A DNA stretch of 64,000 nt from positions 4,715,001 to 4,779,000 of the forward strand of contig CM064697.1 in NCBI GenBank assembly GCA_032717465.1, written 5' to 3'. The translations under genes and the position numbers were made by a program. Shown one piece after another: positions 1 to 11,646 of the stretch (position 1 is its first letter; each line of letters begins with the position of its first letter). Origin of the DNA: Coenobita brevimanus. Lineage: Eukaryota; Arthropoda; Malacostraca; Decapoda; Coenobitidae. A model generated the notes under the pieces. That model was given only the letters and a program-made list of their open reading frames with translations, ran no database searches and was not told where the DNA came from.

Positions 1-34
<34 letters not shown>
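1..34. repeat. (TA)n microsatellite
   Basis: Pure alternating TA at the left edge; it probably continues outside the window. Confidence 0.9.
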
Positions 35-37
<3 letters not shown>

Positions 38-225
38 GCAGTGTATAAAAAATACAGTACACCCCCGATATAGTGAACTAATTGATACCAGACCCATGAC
101 CTTAAAGGTGATAGTTCAGTAAAGCCGAACACCATGCTGTTTAGTTATTTTCCAGGCATCATGGCTTTTACCGAATAATGATTGTTGGATGTAGAGCGTA
201 GTTTGGCCGTACAGGTGTACAGAAT

Positions 226-481
226 CAGGGGCACACCCAGGAATTCTCTAAGGGGGGGACCAGTAGTGAGGTGAGGTCAGGTAATCCGATAATTACGGCG
301 AGGTCACATGCAGGTTTAGAGTCAGGGAGCTGCAGGCTCATGTGTTACTCTTTGTTTGTACTTACCAATTTTTCATGTTTTGGTGTTATCGAAATAAATA
401 TACTATAAATTTTTAAAGGACTCAGAGAGCTAAGGGGGAGGGGGCCTGGGCCTGGTGGCCCCGCCCCTGGGTGTGCCCCTG
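226..481. mobile_element. hAT-type MITE, 256 bp
   Basis: The ends are exact 16-bp inverted repeats, CAGGGGCACACCCAGG at 226-241 and its complement at 466-481. Both sides carry the same 8-bp direct repeat TACAGAAT (218-225 and 482-489). CAG-starting inverted repeats with an 8-bp target duplication are the hAT signature. No transposase frame is inside, so it is a non-autonomous element. The perfect duplication suggests a fairly recent insertion. Confidence 0.85.
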
Positions 482-597
482 TACAGAATAACATACAGCT
501 AGGTCTAAATGGCTCTTTTTCTCAATAAATGCTCTGTATTTATGGCTCCTCACAATGCTGGTTTCCCAGAGACTGATGTGGCATTCTGTGAGATGTG

Positions 598-686
<89 letters not shown>
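598..686. repeat. (GA)n-(GT)n compound microsatellite
   Basis: A GA run (598-635) passes directly into a GT run (635-686). Frames through it encode only RERE/VCVC or THTH strings and are not genes. Confidence 0.95.
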
Positions 687-689
<3 letters not shown>

Positions 690-938
690 TCACCGGGTCT
701 GTCAGGATCACTTGATGGTCGTGATCGTCAGCTTTTACCCTCTCGGAAGGGAGCTGAGAGCTCATATAGTCCGATCTAAGGGCAAGGCTGTGACCTTCGC
801 ACATGCACACACCCATCCCCTTGCTGAAGGAGGACAGTAACCACCCACTTCGTCAGTGAAACTTCTCGCAACCTGAGCGAGGCGCGAACTCCTGTCTACC
901 AGATGGCAAGCGAGAACGTTACCATTGATCCAGCGAGC

Positions 939-1044
<106 letters not shown>

Positions 1045-1085
1045 GACACCATGCTGGTCGGTGTTTCCTACATGTCCATTCTTTT

Positions 1086-4000
1086 CCATCTATCTATTTC
1101 CAGACGCCTTAATCCCATAAGGGGTGGCCACAAACAAGTCGCCTCCATGTTGCTCCGTCCCCCGCCACTTCTCTGCCCTACTCCCAGCTCACACCTCCCT
1201 CTCTCACATACCTCTCCACTCCATCGCTCCACCTCATCCTAGGCTTCCCCCTCCCTCTCCCCCCCTTCACCTCATTCACATACACTCTCCTCGTCAGCTT
1301 CTCACATTCCATCCTCTCCACATGGCCAAACCACCTTAATGTGTTTCTCCTAACGCTTCCTGTTACATCCACATCCACACCATAATGCTCCTTCATTTCC
1401 TCATTTGTCAGTCTGTCTCTCTATGTGACTCCATATGCTTCTCTCAAATAACTGATTTCCACTGCTCTCACTCTTGACTTGTGTCCTTCCAACAAGGTCC
1501 AAGCTTCGCTTCCACGCGTTAGAGTTGGTATCACACTACTATCATGTAACTTTTTCACTTCCATGCCCACTTCCCTGTTTCTTGTCACTGCTTTCAAGGA
1601 ACCAGCAACCTTTCTTTCTGGTTGTACCCTTTCAAGCACTTCACCCTCTAAACCTCCATCCTTACTCATCACACTACCTGATGCACTCACATTTTCCATT
1701 TCCTCCTCATCCAACCTCACTTTACATTCACTGACTTCACTTCTCTCGAAGACCATAACTTTACTCTTCCCTACATTCACCTTTAGATTCTATTTCTTAC
1801 ACACACTCCCAAACTCATTCACCAAGCCTTGCAGCTCCCCTTTGTCTTCACCTAATAACACAGTATCCTGTGCAAACAACAGTAGAGGGAGTTTCCAAAT
1901 ATTCCCCTCTCTCATTAGGGCCACTCCAGCATCCACTGCCTTATCTTGTATCTCATTTCTAACCCTGCCCATATACAGATTGAACAACCATGGTGACATG
2001 AGACATCCCTGTTTCAGTCCAACCTTCATATAGAAAAATTCACTCATTTCACTATCCACATGCACTGCAGCCTTAGCACCCTCATACATACTCTTCACGG
2101 CATTCAACAAATTCCCGTCTGCTCCATATATTCTTAATTCTTTCCACAATCCTTGACTGTCCACCTTGTCATATGCTTTCTCCAGATCCGCAAAGGCTGC
2201 ATACAACTTCTTTCCTTTCTCTAGAAACTTTTCCACTAAAGATGTAAGAATGAATATCTGATCTACACAGCCTCTTCCGTTCCTACAACATCCCTGTTCA
2301 TCTCCATCTAATTCCTGTGTTATTTCTCAAACTCTGTCAATAAGTATCCTACCATATACTTTTCCTGTTACACTAAGATGACAAATGCCCCTATGATTAC
2401 CACATACTTCTTCTTCCGTTTTTTACTTTGTACAGGGGAATAATTATATCGGACTTCTAGTCCTCCGGGACTCTACCTTCCTCCTAGGCCAATCTGCCAT
2501 CTTCCACAACCATTCTACTACTATCTCTCCCTCATGCTTACCTGACACTCCATCAGTTCCTGGAGCTTTCCCCATTTTAACTTTCTTCATTGCTTCCACA
2601 ACTTCCATCCTAAAGATTTCTTCCTCTCTTCTCACATCCCTCCATTTCCCAGCCATTCCCCAGCCACTAACACACGCATTACTTTCATTCTCTGTGTTCA
2701 ACAATTCCCTAAAGTGTTTTCTCCATCTGCTCACCTTTTCTTCCTTCTCCACTAGTAATCTACCATTTTTATCTTTCACTCCTCGACTAACCTCTTTGCC
2801 ACCCTGTCCAACTCTCTTTACCTCTTTACAGAACATTTTCTTACATTCCTTCTCGTTTATACCCAAATTCCTTCCAAATTCCTCATCCACTCTCTTCTTA
2901 CTCTGTCATAGTAATCTTTTCACGTCTTTTTTCCTCTCAACGTATAACTCTCTCCTCCATCTCTGAACTTCTTCCATGCCCTTGTTTCTCATTCACTCAC
3001 TATATGCTTTCTAGTTTTGTACCACAGCCAGTCTCACCTCTTCATTCCACCATGCTGTTCCCAGCACCCCATTTTGTCTTCTCTTCGCCTCACACACTGC
3101 CTCACATGGTGCAGAGATTTCTTCTGTGAATATCTTGCACACACCTTCCACGTCCCCCATCTGCCTTAATCCATATTTACCCAATCGCTCCTCCACTTCC
3201 CTCTTATATTTTGCCCTTTTTCCATCTATTTGTAATCTTTCCACCCCTTGAATGAACTATTTCCTCCTGTCCTTCCCTTCTTCTATTTCTCCACCACCAA
3301 GTGGTGGTCAGAAAGTCCACTCCCCCAACCTCTATATACTCTTGCATTCATTACACACCTTCTCATCCTGTCATCCACACACACATAATCAGTCATTGGC
3401 TTCCGTTTGTACAGTTCATCACCCACCCTTATCACTCGCCACATATACCTATGGATAATTCTGTGCCTGAAGAGGGTCTTGGCTGTAACCAACTGCCTTC
3501 TGGCACAAATGTCCACTAAAGCACTCCCATTCTCATCCATCTCTGCAGGCACACTCCACTCACCAACTACTCCATCCACCTTCACATTCCCCACTTTTCC
3601 ATTCATATCTCCACTCGAAAACACTCTAATTCATTTCAGATTCGCTTCCACATTTGTCCAGAACTCTTCTTTCACTCTGCTTGCACAATCTTGCATTGGC
3701 ATATAATGCACACAGTCGCCCACATTTGTAGTCCAACTTTCAATCTTACCCACACAGTCCTTGAGCCAACTGATCCATACTGTCTTATATTCTCCTTCCA
3801 TGTCTTACTCACAACAATACACACTTGTTCTTTTGCCATCTCATTCTTATCTACTCCCTTGCATATACCCCATCCATACTACCATTCTTTCACCCTCTCA
3901 CCAATCCATTTAATTTCAGTTAATCCACATACATCCACTTTTGCACCCTCAAGCACCTGGACAATCTCTCTTTCTTTCACCTCATCACTTGCACCACTTA

Positions 4001-4316
4001 CATTCCAAGTAGCTATCTGTAAAATGTCCTTTGTTCGGTCCTTAGTGATCACCTTTTGGTCAGTCCTGGTCCAAGGCTTCTTGTTCGTATTTTTAGTTAG
4101 TTGTTTTCCGGGGAGGGGCACTGTCCCTCTGCCATGCCACTTGTTGCCACGTAGGGAACATGTTTTGGTTGGTTATAAGGTTACCACCCAGCATTGTAAA
4201 TGTTTTCCTGCTTTTCAGGAAATCATTTGGCTTGCCACTCAGTATAGAGCTACCCTCAAAACAGAGTACCACTACACTAAGTGGGTGGATGATGGGTGCC
4301 CCCCACCTAGCACGTG
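1086..4316 (-). mobile_element. LINE-A copy 1: RTE-like non-LTR retrotransposon, nearly full length, decayed
   Basis: Read on the minus strand, it opens with the shared 5' module (about 4316-4060) and then an endonuclease domain: ATWNVSGASDEVKERE near 4010-3960, then a DMNGKVG-like motif and LSDHHLVV at 3283-3624. Reverse transcriptase pieces follow at 2444-2890 (APGTDGVSGKHEG) and 1790-2236 (FADLEKAYDKVDSQGLWKEL, GLKQGCLMSPWLF). The C-terminal piece at 1178-1396 has LRWFGHVERM, typical of RTE-like elements. The catalytic YADD-type box reads FAQD, so the enzyme is dead, and the frame is broken several times. The 3' end is GGCCACCCC-like followed by a GATA tail at 1086-1098. Known for the clade: APE endonuclease plus RT, no RNase H, short tandem-repeat tails. 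Clade placement is an inference. Confidence 0.85.
4060..4316 (-). repeat. Shared 5' module of LINE-A
   Basis: This block begins GTGCTAGGTGGGGGGCACCC on the minus strand and includes the degenerate hairpin AAATGTTTTCCTG...CAGGAAATCATTT and a GCTGGGTGGTAACC-like segment. The same order of motifs heads LINE-B (57560-57698), SINE-A copies and SINE-B copies in this window. It contains no open frame and is probably the 5' UTR/promoter region of the LINE. Confidence 0.75.
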
Positions 4317-6294
4317 TCAGTTCTTTTCTGGAACAAAATTCATTAAACAAACATAATGTTCAGCCAGCTCAAGGTGGTTGTTAAAACCAAAATCCATTAA
4401 AAGAGGGTTGGGTATGTCGAGGTTACTGTATATATAAATATGAGAGAGAGAGAGTGGATAGAATAAACAAAGTGATATAGCACATCTCCATTGTACATCT
4501 ACCTTAGTGCTGAAAGGATCACCAAGCTTCTTCCCATCCTTCATGCATGCAGAACAGGTACCACCCTCATAAAAGGATTGGTATGGTGTGCTGTAAAAAC
4601 CTTAATAAATTGTCAAAATTTGTATTGAATTTCCATAGATCTTTGATGATGGACTAGTTTTTGCTGTAGTTTGCAGAATTTTGTAATAAGTTATATTGCA
4701 GTATGTATATTAAAACAGTAAACTAACAGTGTAAAACAGCATAAGTACAATAACAATAAGAACACCTACATGAAGGACCAAAAGATTGAATGAAAAAATA
4801 CCATTGCTATAAATTTGAGGGAAAAACATTCAAGAGAGCATAGCTAAGGCATGGTAAGGTAATCTTTATGCTGTAATAACAGTAAGGCAGTATTGTGATG
4901 AGGCAGATGGATTTGGAACAGGAAGTAAAAGGGACCAGAACAGCAAAGTGGAGGTAACAGAACTGACCCTTATGGCACTTACTAGGGAAACCAGAGATGG
5001 AAGAAGAAAGTGAAAGCCGTCTGAACAAATCTGGCAGTCAGTGAGATGAAAGAAGGAGTATCAGACATTTCTCATATTCTTTAGGTGTCTGCATAAGCCT
5101 TGTCGTCTTTATTATGATTGTAGCACTTTTTGTATGAAGAGAAGGGAGTTCATGGCTTAGAACCTGCAAAAGGTGGTCTTTCCATATTAGACTGAATAAC
5201 AAAGAAAGCCAAATTCAAGATTAGTTTATTTCAACATGCATTTTTGCAGCCATATTACATGTAAGACTAGAGATTATAGACAGTGGGAAAGACAGGCTGA
5301 AGATGATGATTCTAGGAAACCAGTTTCTTACATGAAAGATAGAGTACTGTTCTGATTGACTAGTGTATTAGAGAGCTAGACAGAATAAGGACTAAGAATG
5401 TTTAGCTGAATGAGTGCTGTGTGTCCACCATAATCAGAAAGGAATACAAGGAGAGAGTTCAGAAAAACAGTGAGCATAATACAGTACTATCAGTAGGAGA
5501 GGAGAGACAGATCTGGGAATTTGACTAGAAGTCAAAGAGAGAGTTCATAGCACTTGAAATGGATGAAGTTGTCCCTCAGCTCTGGATGGAACAGTAGTGG
5601 ATTGGATGGTGGATGGATGGATGGATTTTTAGAAGGTCAAAGAAAAGACTTGACATGATTCTGGACAGAAACCTAAATTGTATGATATTCATGGATCACA
5701 TTTGCACTAGGATATTTCAGAAGTCACCTCCTTGTGGGGAGCATCAGAGCAAGCCTGGTTATACCATGGAATATTTTTTTTCATTAGTTGAAAGATACAA
5801 GAAGGGAATATTTGCTTCCATGCCTGAGAGAATAACCTCTGTAATGCATGAAGCATAATCCATGCTCTCAGCTATGAAAGCAAAAAGTCATCGAAAGGAA
5901 AGTCAACGAGGGTCTCATTCTGCAGCACCAAAATGCCGTAGTTGCCACAGGCCGTATTTGAGAGACAAGGCAGTTACAAAGGTACTGAAAGAATGTGACT
6001 GGAAGAGCCCAAGGGGGAGACAAGACAGACTGAGTATTCAAAAGGATTAGTTGCAGGAAAAAAGAATGATTAAGTTGGAACTAAGGCAATCAGAGATTCA
6101 GGTAGGATACTGTACAGGCTGCTGTTCTTAATGAAGGGTAAAATTGATGTAAGCTTCTTCACTTGGTGTATTACCAAAAGTGATGGTGAAGATTGAGATC
6201 TTCTTAATACCAAGATATTAGAAAAAGAGGTGATGCTAGATTGTGTTTCATTTGAGAAGTAAGGTAGTTGCACCTCCAAGCTCATTACTTTGCC
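4317..6294. other. No gene recognised
   Basis: AT-rich sequence with a short (GA)n near 4442-4455 and a GGAT run near 5598-5626. Open frames at 5613-5858 and 5862-6050 have no recognisable domain, no splice context and no matching neighbour, so I do not call them genes. If the + strand gene with an exon at 10045 extends leftwards, this may be intron. Confidence 0.5.
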
Positions 6295-6456
6295 TGGATG
6301 GAGTCCAGCGAGGTATTGTTTTTCGTCGTGTATTTTAGGTTCTTTATTTGTTTGTTAGCAACATTATGGAAAAATGGCTGAATGAAATTTAATGAAACTC
6401 AGGATATGTGGGCACTAGTCCCAAAAGAAAGTTATTAAACTTTGGAGGCAATCAAG

Positions 6457-6921
6457 TAGAGATGTGCCGATACCAAGATGTTGGCTGATACTGATACCGA
6501 TACCCACTTTTCAGCCAATACCAATACAGTACTTTGATACTAACAAATGGCCGATACCAATACCGATACTTTTTTATTTTTATTTTATTTTATTTTATTT
6601 TGACTTATTTGATGTTGGTAACGTGAGTGTTTTAATGCAGGAGCAATATAGTAATCGATATGTACTATAATATTAATATATGATAATGTTACATCATACA
6701 TGTAATTATAATGTAATATACAGTAAAATAATATCATAACCATCTGCTTATCAGTGTCATGAAACATGAGTGTCTTGAATCACATAATAAACCAGAAAAG
6801 TGTCGGAGTATCGGCCATATTCTTACCTTGTCGATACCGATACTTAAAAAAAAAAAAAAAAAAAAAAAAATCCAATGCTGCTGATACCAATACCGATACC
6901 GATACTATCGGCACGTCCTTA
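6457..6921. mobile_element. hAT-type MITE, 465 bp, with GATACC-rich subterminal repeats
   Basis: The ends are TAGAGATGTGCCGATA and, on the other strand, TAAGGACGTGCCGATA, matching at 13 of 16 positions. The flanking 8-bp repeats are CAATCAAG (6449-6456) and CAATCGAG (6922-6929), one mismatch. Both subterminal regions are full of CCGATACC-like repeats, and a poly-A run lies near 6846-6869. No transposase is encoded. Confidence 0.8.
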
Positions 6922-6924
6922 CAA

Positions 6925-7590
6925 TCGAGTGACCCTAAAAGGTCAAAATCAAGGTCACATATTCTCAGAGGACTATAACTTGAACCTGGTTGAAGATATA
7001 TTTACCAGTATCATCTGGTTAGTACTTGGATGGGTGACCGCCTGGGAACACCAGATGCTGTTGGCATCCCTACGTCAAGTGGGGTTGGTGGAGGATTAGT
7101 GCCCCTCCCTGTAAAACAATTACTGTAACTCTAAGCCCTTGGCCACCCCGTCTGGGATACATGGTGTCTGGCAATGAATGAATGAATGAATCATCTTAAA
7201 GGGACTCCTATATGGGCTTTCATTTGGCACCAAGACCTTTGATCTTGAGTGGCCTTGAATATTCAGGGGGCTAGAACTCAAAACTGGTTGCAGTTACATA
7301 TTTACTATCATCAACATATAGGAAGTCCCATATGGGTTTTTAAATTGTTGCCATGAGCTTTGACCTTAAGTGATCTTGAAAAGTCATACTCAGGGTCACA
7401 GATATTCAGGGGGCTATAACTTGAAACTGGTTGAAGATAGAGATATTTACTATTATCAAGATACAGGAAGTCTCATATGGGCTTTCAGTTGGCACCATGA
7501 CGTTTGACCTTGAGTGACCTTGAAAGGTCAAACACAAGAGCACATTTTCAGAGGGCTGTAACTTGAAAACGGTTGAAAATAAAGTAATTG
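6925..7590 (+). repeat. 142-143 bp tandem satellite, about four monomers
   Basis: The landmark CTATAACTTGAA (or a variant) occurs at 6973, 7271, 7414 and 7556. The last two steps are 143 and 142 bp. The first step is 298 bp because that monomer carries the SINE at 7015-7190 and lacks about 24 bp near 7255. Each monomer has TTTGACCTTGAGTGACCTTG-like and CATATGGGCTTTCA-like segments. Confidence 0.85.
7015..7190 (+). mobile_element. 5S-rRNA-derived SINE (SINE3-type) with RTE tail
   Basis: Bases 7017-7065 match the 3' half of animal 5S rRNA, including the internal promoter C-box segment (GGTTAGTACTTGGATGGG, then GACCGCCTGGGAA). I count about 5 differences in 49 positions against the animal 5S consensus as I remember it. 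The body (7081-7140) matches the GGTTGGTGGAGG...CCCCTCC segment of SINE-B. The end (7141-7190) is the LINE-A-type 3' end GGCCACCCC...GTCTGGCAAT with a GAAT tail. The target repeat TCAT flanks it (7011-7014, 7191-7194). The 5' half of the 5S sequence is missing, so the copy is 5'-truncated. Confidence 0.85.
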
Positions 7591-7640
7591 CCTTTGGGCA
7601 AGGTTTGTTGTTCCGGGCACCACTTGTTTGGATGTGAACT

Positions 7641-10044
7641 CAGTGGACTGCAGGAAATCAGCTATTCAGCCAGTTGCTCCCAGAGAACTTTTGTCAAGGT
7701 TATGTTGAAGGATTGTCTGTGGTATGATAGTGTGGTGCAAGAAATACGTAATTGTGTTGTGGCGTAGGGGTGGGGCTGAGGGGTTTTATTTCAGCTTGGG
7801 CACAGTGAGCTGTTCAAGAGTTGTGTCATGTGGTGTTATAGCAGCAGAATTAGGATATAAGTACAGTGACCCCCTCCATATATGCTGGCCCTCTGTGTGG
7901 ATTCCAAGAATGTGGACAAAAAAAGCATTGCCAAGAATGTTGAGTCATGGAAAAAGCATGCAAATTGTGTGCCATGCTATACATTGACCTTCTCTGATTG
8001 AAACTTGCCATATGATTCGTTTCCCCCCACCTTTTTTTTCCTTTAAATCATTTTAATGTTTGTTTTATGTTTGCTTTGCCTCTATACAGTAAACTATTCC
8101 CTTAGGAAGCATGTTTGTAGTCTAACTAGGGTCATAGAGAGTTTTTAGTAAGCAAATTGAGGTCTGTCATGGTGTGGTTTTTCCCCATTTTTGTAGTCCT
8201 TTAAACTTCTTCAATGTCACTGTCTTGTTTTGGTTTTACCTCTGTAGTAGGCTATGCCTTTAAGAAGCATAATTGCTCTGTAGTTTGAGTCATAGAGAAC
8301 AGTGCTGTAGACAAGTTGGGTTGGTTAACACATTAAATTTTTATGGTGAGTTATAGATCTTCAAGTGCACGAAACCTTTGGTTAATATTTTTCCCATGCA
8401 TACCAAGGGGTCAATGTAATCAGCACAGATATATTTAGTCAAAACTTGGCAGGATAGCCGTAGCCAGAATGTAGAGAATTCGGGAAATTCAACTTTGGGT
8501 GCGTGAGATGAAGTTAGGTTGTGCATGTACAGGCAACAGCCGCCATTGACCATGAAAAGAATGTACTGTAGTTGTAGAGAAAGTAGGAGGATACAGAAAA
8601 GAGGCTGCTATTAGTGCTTGTAGTCAGCTGAGTTTCATTGAGGAGTAGAGGAAAAGAGATGTGTTCAGGAAAGAGGAGGAAAGACAGAAATTGATAGAGT
8701 GTCAGACAATGATCCTTAACATTTTTTTGGTTGTCACCAAGTGAGGGGTTGATGGTGGGAGTATTTTTAGGCCTCCCTTTCCCCCTATGGACTGTGAGGC
8801 TTGGTGTTTTACTGCCATATTTTAAATAGTGAGTAGATAGTGTAATGATCATTTAGTTTGATGAAGATAGAGAAATTTATTAAGGAGAGTACAGTATGCT
8901 AAATTATTCTTGTTCAAGCGCAGAAAAAGGCCATCATAGAAAGAAGATCAGGTGTTAGCCAGATGAGGCACCGGCTCTCCCTATGACCAGATATCCATCT
9001 GCCAAGGGAGTACCGGTATTACTCTGTTTGATGGATGCTACAACCTCCTCCTTGCATTCGTTGTGTTCTTTCCTTTAACTCTCTCACTTAGCTTTTTCAT
9101 CTGCTGTCATTGCACTTGCAGTGTCACAAGTGCCATTTCCAGCAAGGAGAGGGAGAGAGTGTAAGCCTATTTGACATTGTTAACATGATCAGGTAGTAGT
9201 TGAAATGATAACAAGAGGTCCTCATGCTCACTTAATACATACCTTTTTATTTTTTTTTTCCCATAGTGTTCTTTTTGTTTATCCATTGTTCTCTTACTCT
9301 CTTATCAAACTTATTTTGTTGCTGCAGTTTTAGTATTACAGCATACTGTGTATTCTTCTCTTTAATCTTCCTTTAGCCCTCTCTATTGTTAAAGTTTTAC
9401 CACTTAAGAATACTTTATCTTCATGAGGGAGTGGGTGGCAGTGAGCAAAGGGGAGAGGGAGATTTAGCGTTCTTTAATTACTAGTATGTTTTTTTTATTA
9501 GGTGTAATTTATGAGAGAGATAGAGAGACAGACAGACACAGAATCTCCACACTGGTGTGTGGAGCCTCTGTTGCAGAGACTCCAAGCCCCAGATCTGAGG
9601 TCATTGGGTATGCAGATGAAATGGAATCTGTGCAATGCTCATTCCCCCTAACACCTAGACAACATTAATTCCTCTCTGTTGTATGGATCACCAAGTCACA
9701 CAGATTTATGGGGCTATGGGTCTGTTTTGTTTAGGTTAGGTTAATTAAGGTAAAATTAGGCTTGAGTAGTCTGGGTTACATATGTTGTTAGGTCTATTTA
9801 AGTTATTTTAAGTTAGGGGTAGGTTGGATTAAGTTTTAGTATATTAGATTTGGTTTGGTTTAGCTAGGTTAGATTAGAAGTTAGATTAGTTTAATGTGCT
9901 TTAGGTTAGGTTGTTAGGGGATCGTCTCTAAAAATCTTTCTTCCTTTCTCTGTTTCCGTTATTTCTTACTCCTCTACTTACTTTCTGAATTATGCATGTA
10001 GCAACCCTTTAGTGAGTACTTTTCTTTCTCTTTTTGTACCTTAG
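7641..10044. other. Intron-like unique sequence, no gene recognised
   Basis: AT-rich sequence with T runs. No domain-bearing frame or further exon was found. The frame at 8514-8852 (minus) has no recognisable domain. Because 10045 begins with an acceptor, at least the right part is intron. Confidence 0.5.
9727..9915. repeat. Degenerate TTAGG/GGTTA-like tract
   Basis: Many TTAGGTTAGGTT-like words occur here, interspersed with TTAAGT and TTAGAT variants. Exact short runs are near 9733-9745 and 9899-9912. TTAGG is the arthropod telomere unit, but the tract is too degenerate to be a functional telomere array. Confidence 0.5.
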
Positions 10045-10164
10045 TATATCCTGATCGAGGAATGCCAGTGACCAGTCAGGGGGCAGGTGGAGCTGTTCCT
10101 CGACCGATCAGAGTGGCCTCACGATCCTCCAGACTCTCAGACAAAATCAAAATGGAACCTCCAG
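10045..10164 (+). CDS. Internal exon 1 of a Pro/Ser-rich protein, possibly Dorsal/Rel C-terminal tail
   Basis: A pyrimidine-rich tract ending TTAG (10041-10044) precedes the exon, and GTATGC (10165-10170) follows. The exon starts with two bases completing a codon, then reads 39 codons beginning YPDRGMPVTSQGAGG and ending SDKIKMEPP, and leaves one base. The other two frames stop at once. The single leftover G joins exactly with AT of the exon at 17279 to give Asp, continuing EPP-D-MVGSP. The peptide is basic (RPIRVASRSSRLSDKIK) and then Pro-rich. Upstream exons were not found. I see no Rel homology domain here, so the family name is only inferred from the tail encoded downstream. Confidence 0.75.
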
Positions 10165-10723
10165 GTATGCTTGCTGTATTTTTTGCAGATATATAGTATT
10201 TTCCTTCTGTGGTTAGATTGGGGGTTGGCATAGCAACACTGTGAAGTGAGGCGACCTCGGCATGGCAAGATCAGTAGCAGTGGTTATGCTTACTATTGGT
10301 CTGGTTGTGACAATCGTGCCCAGCTTAGAGGTGTTGCTGTAGCTATTGCTGCTCGTTTTGTTGTGTTGACAGTGTTACTTCGATTGATGAGCGTTTAATG
10401 CTGGTGAGGTTGAAGCATTCCTTGGGCATCATCTCATTTTTTGCTGTGTATGCTTCACGAAGCTGAGATGAGTGATCTTAACCCCTCAGTGACCATGGGT
10501 CCAGAATTTTACGTGCATCCCTGGCTGACCCCAGGGCCATTTTCTGAAGTTTCGAAAAATGCTTTTTTTCCTTGCCTTATTGAAGAGGAAGTTCCGATGC
10601 ACCTGGCAGTGCAAATTTCAGCTTCCTAGACCCATCCTGTGGCATGCAATCAAACGCAGAAGTTGCATAAATTTAGGCAGCTGATATTAGTCACAAGTAG
10701 GCATTGCAGTGACGTAACATGGT

Positions 10724-10725
<2 letters not shown>

Positions 10726-10763
<38 letters not shown>
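10726..10763. repeat. Poly-T tract
   Basis: About 38 T in a row within the first intron of the + strand gene. Divergent tandem copies of one segment flank 11178-11240 and 11547-11610, sharing words such as CAACAAACTTGAGCAA and AGGTAAAGATACCAA. Confidence 0.85.
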
Positions 10764-10767
<4 letters not shown>

Positions 10768-11646
10768 ACCAAAAAACCATTCTCAGTGGTGCTGAAAAGG
10801 TGTGAAGTAACTATATATGTGTATTTTGAAGTTTTTCAGTACATATTATGCGAGGTTTGAATGTAAAAAATTATATTACGAATTTATTTTGCATTTTTCG
10901 GTGTTTATTGTGTTTATGGTAGTATCAACTTATTTTGTAGTCTGGGTGATGAAGTTTGTTGGAAAAAGGGAGGCGAGAGTGTCAGCTTGTAGACCTAAAT
11001 GAAATAAATGTCATCCCCTGAGTGTACAGGTTGGACAATGAGGGTTGAAGTGCAAGACAACCTGCCATTCACACCTTGCACGAGCTGATTAGCAGAAAGG
11101 AAAGGAAGGGCTTTTCACCCATGAAAGCATCACGTAAACACAGAAAACTTTCCTGTTATCTTGTAAAAGGCAAATAACATGTAAAATGATTCAAAACAGT
11201 GCAACAAACTTGAGCAAATAGGTAAAGATACCAAACAACAATAAATTTTTCTTTTATTTTTGTCTTTTTTTGTTTATACGTGTGTTTATTTATAGTCATA
11301 AACAGGGTGGTTGTGTGTGTTAGGCAAGGGAGGAGAAAGATTATATTTTCTGTCTGGGTTGAGATAATGGGTGTAACTACGTGTGTTTAGGCATGGCCAC
11401 AAATGAAAAAAATCGTACATCCACTCTTCATGGCAGCAGGTGAACTGACAAATGAGGTGTGAGAACATGAAGTGAAGGTTAGTCTCATGTCCCAGATGTT
11501 CATTCACTTCCCGAAAGTTTTCACAGTTTTCTACAAGTCGCACTGCATCAAATGATCTAAACCAGTACAACAAACCTGAGCAACTAGGTAAAGATACCAA
11601 GACAAAAATGTATGTTTCTCTTATTGTCATGTCTTTAAGTGGCTGA

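Larger units (their letters stand above)
6295..7640 (+). mobile_element. Satellite-bearing non-autonomous element with nested insertions
   Basis: A head segment (about 6295-6448, with TTTGTTAGCAACATTATGG near 6351) is followed by about four monomers of a 142-143 bp tandem repeat, then a tail ending near GCCTTTGGGCAAGG (7591-7604). Similar heads, TGACCTTGA-rich tandem repeats and tails are familiar from Helitron-like or MINE-type elements of marine invertebrates. That class assignment is inference, since no terminal hairpin was confirmed. Two younger elements interrupt it: a hAT MITE at 6457-6921 and a 5S-headed SINE at about 7015-7190. Confidence 0.6.

Noticed and set aside
5613..6050. Two adjacent frames as a host exon pair
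   Set aside because: No domain, no splice-site pair in phase, and amino-acid composition typical of random AT-rich sequence.
7017..7065. A genuine 5S rRNA gene
   Set aside because: Only the 3' half is present, it differs from the consensus at several positions, and it is followed by SINE body and tail rather than a T-run terminator.
6925..7590. CRISPR-like array
   Set aside because: Repeats are 142 bp head-to-tail monomers without spacers, in a eukaryotic transposon.
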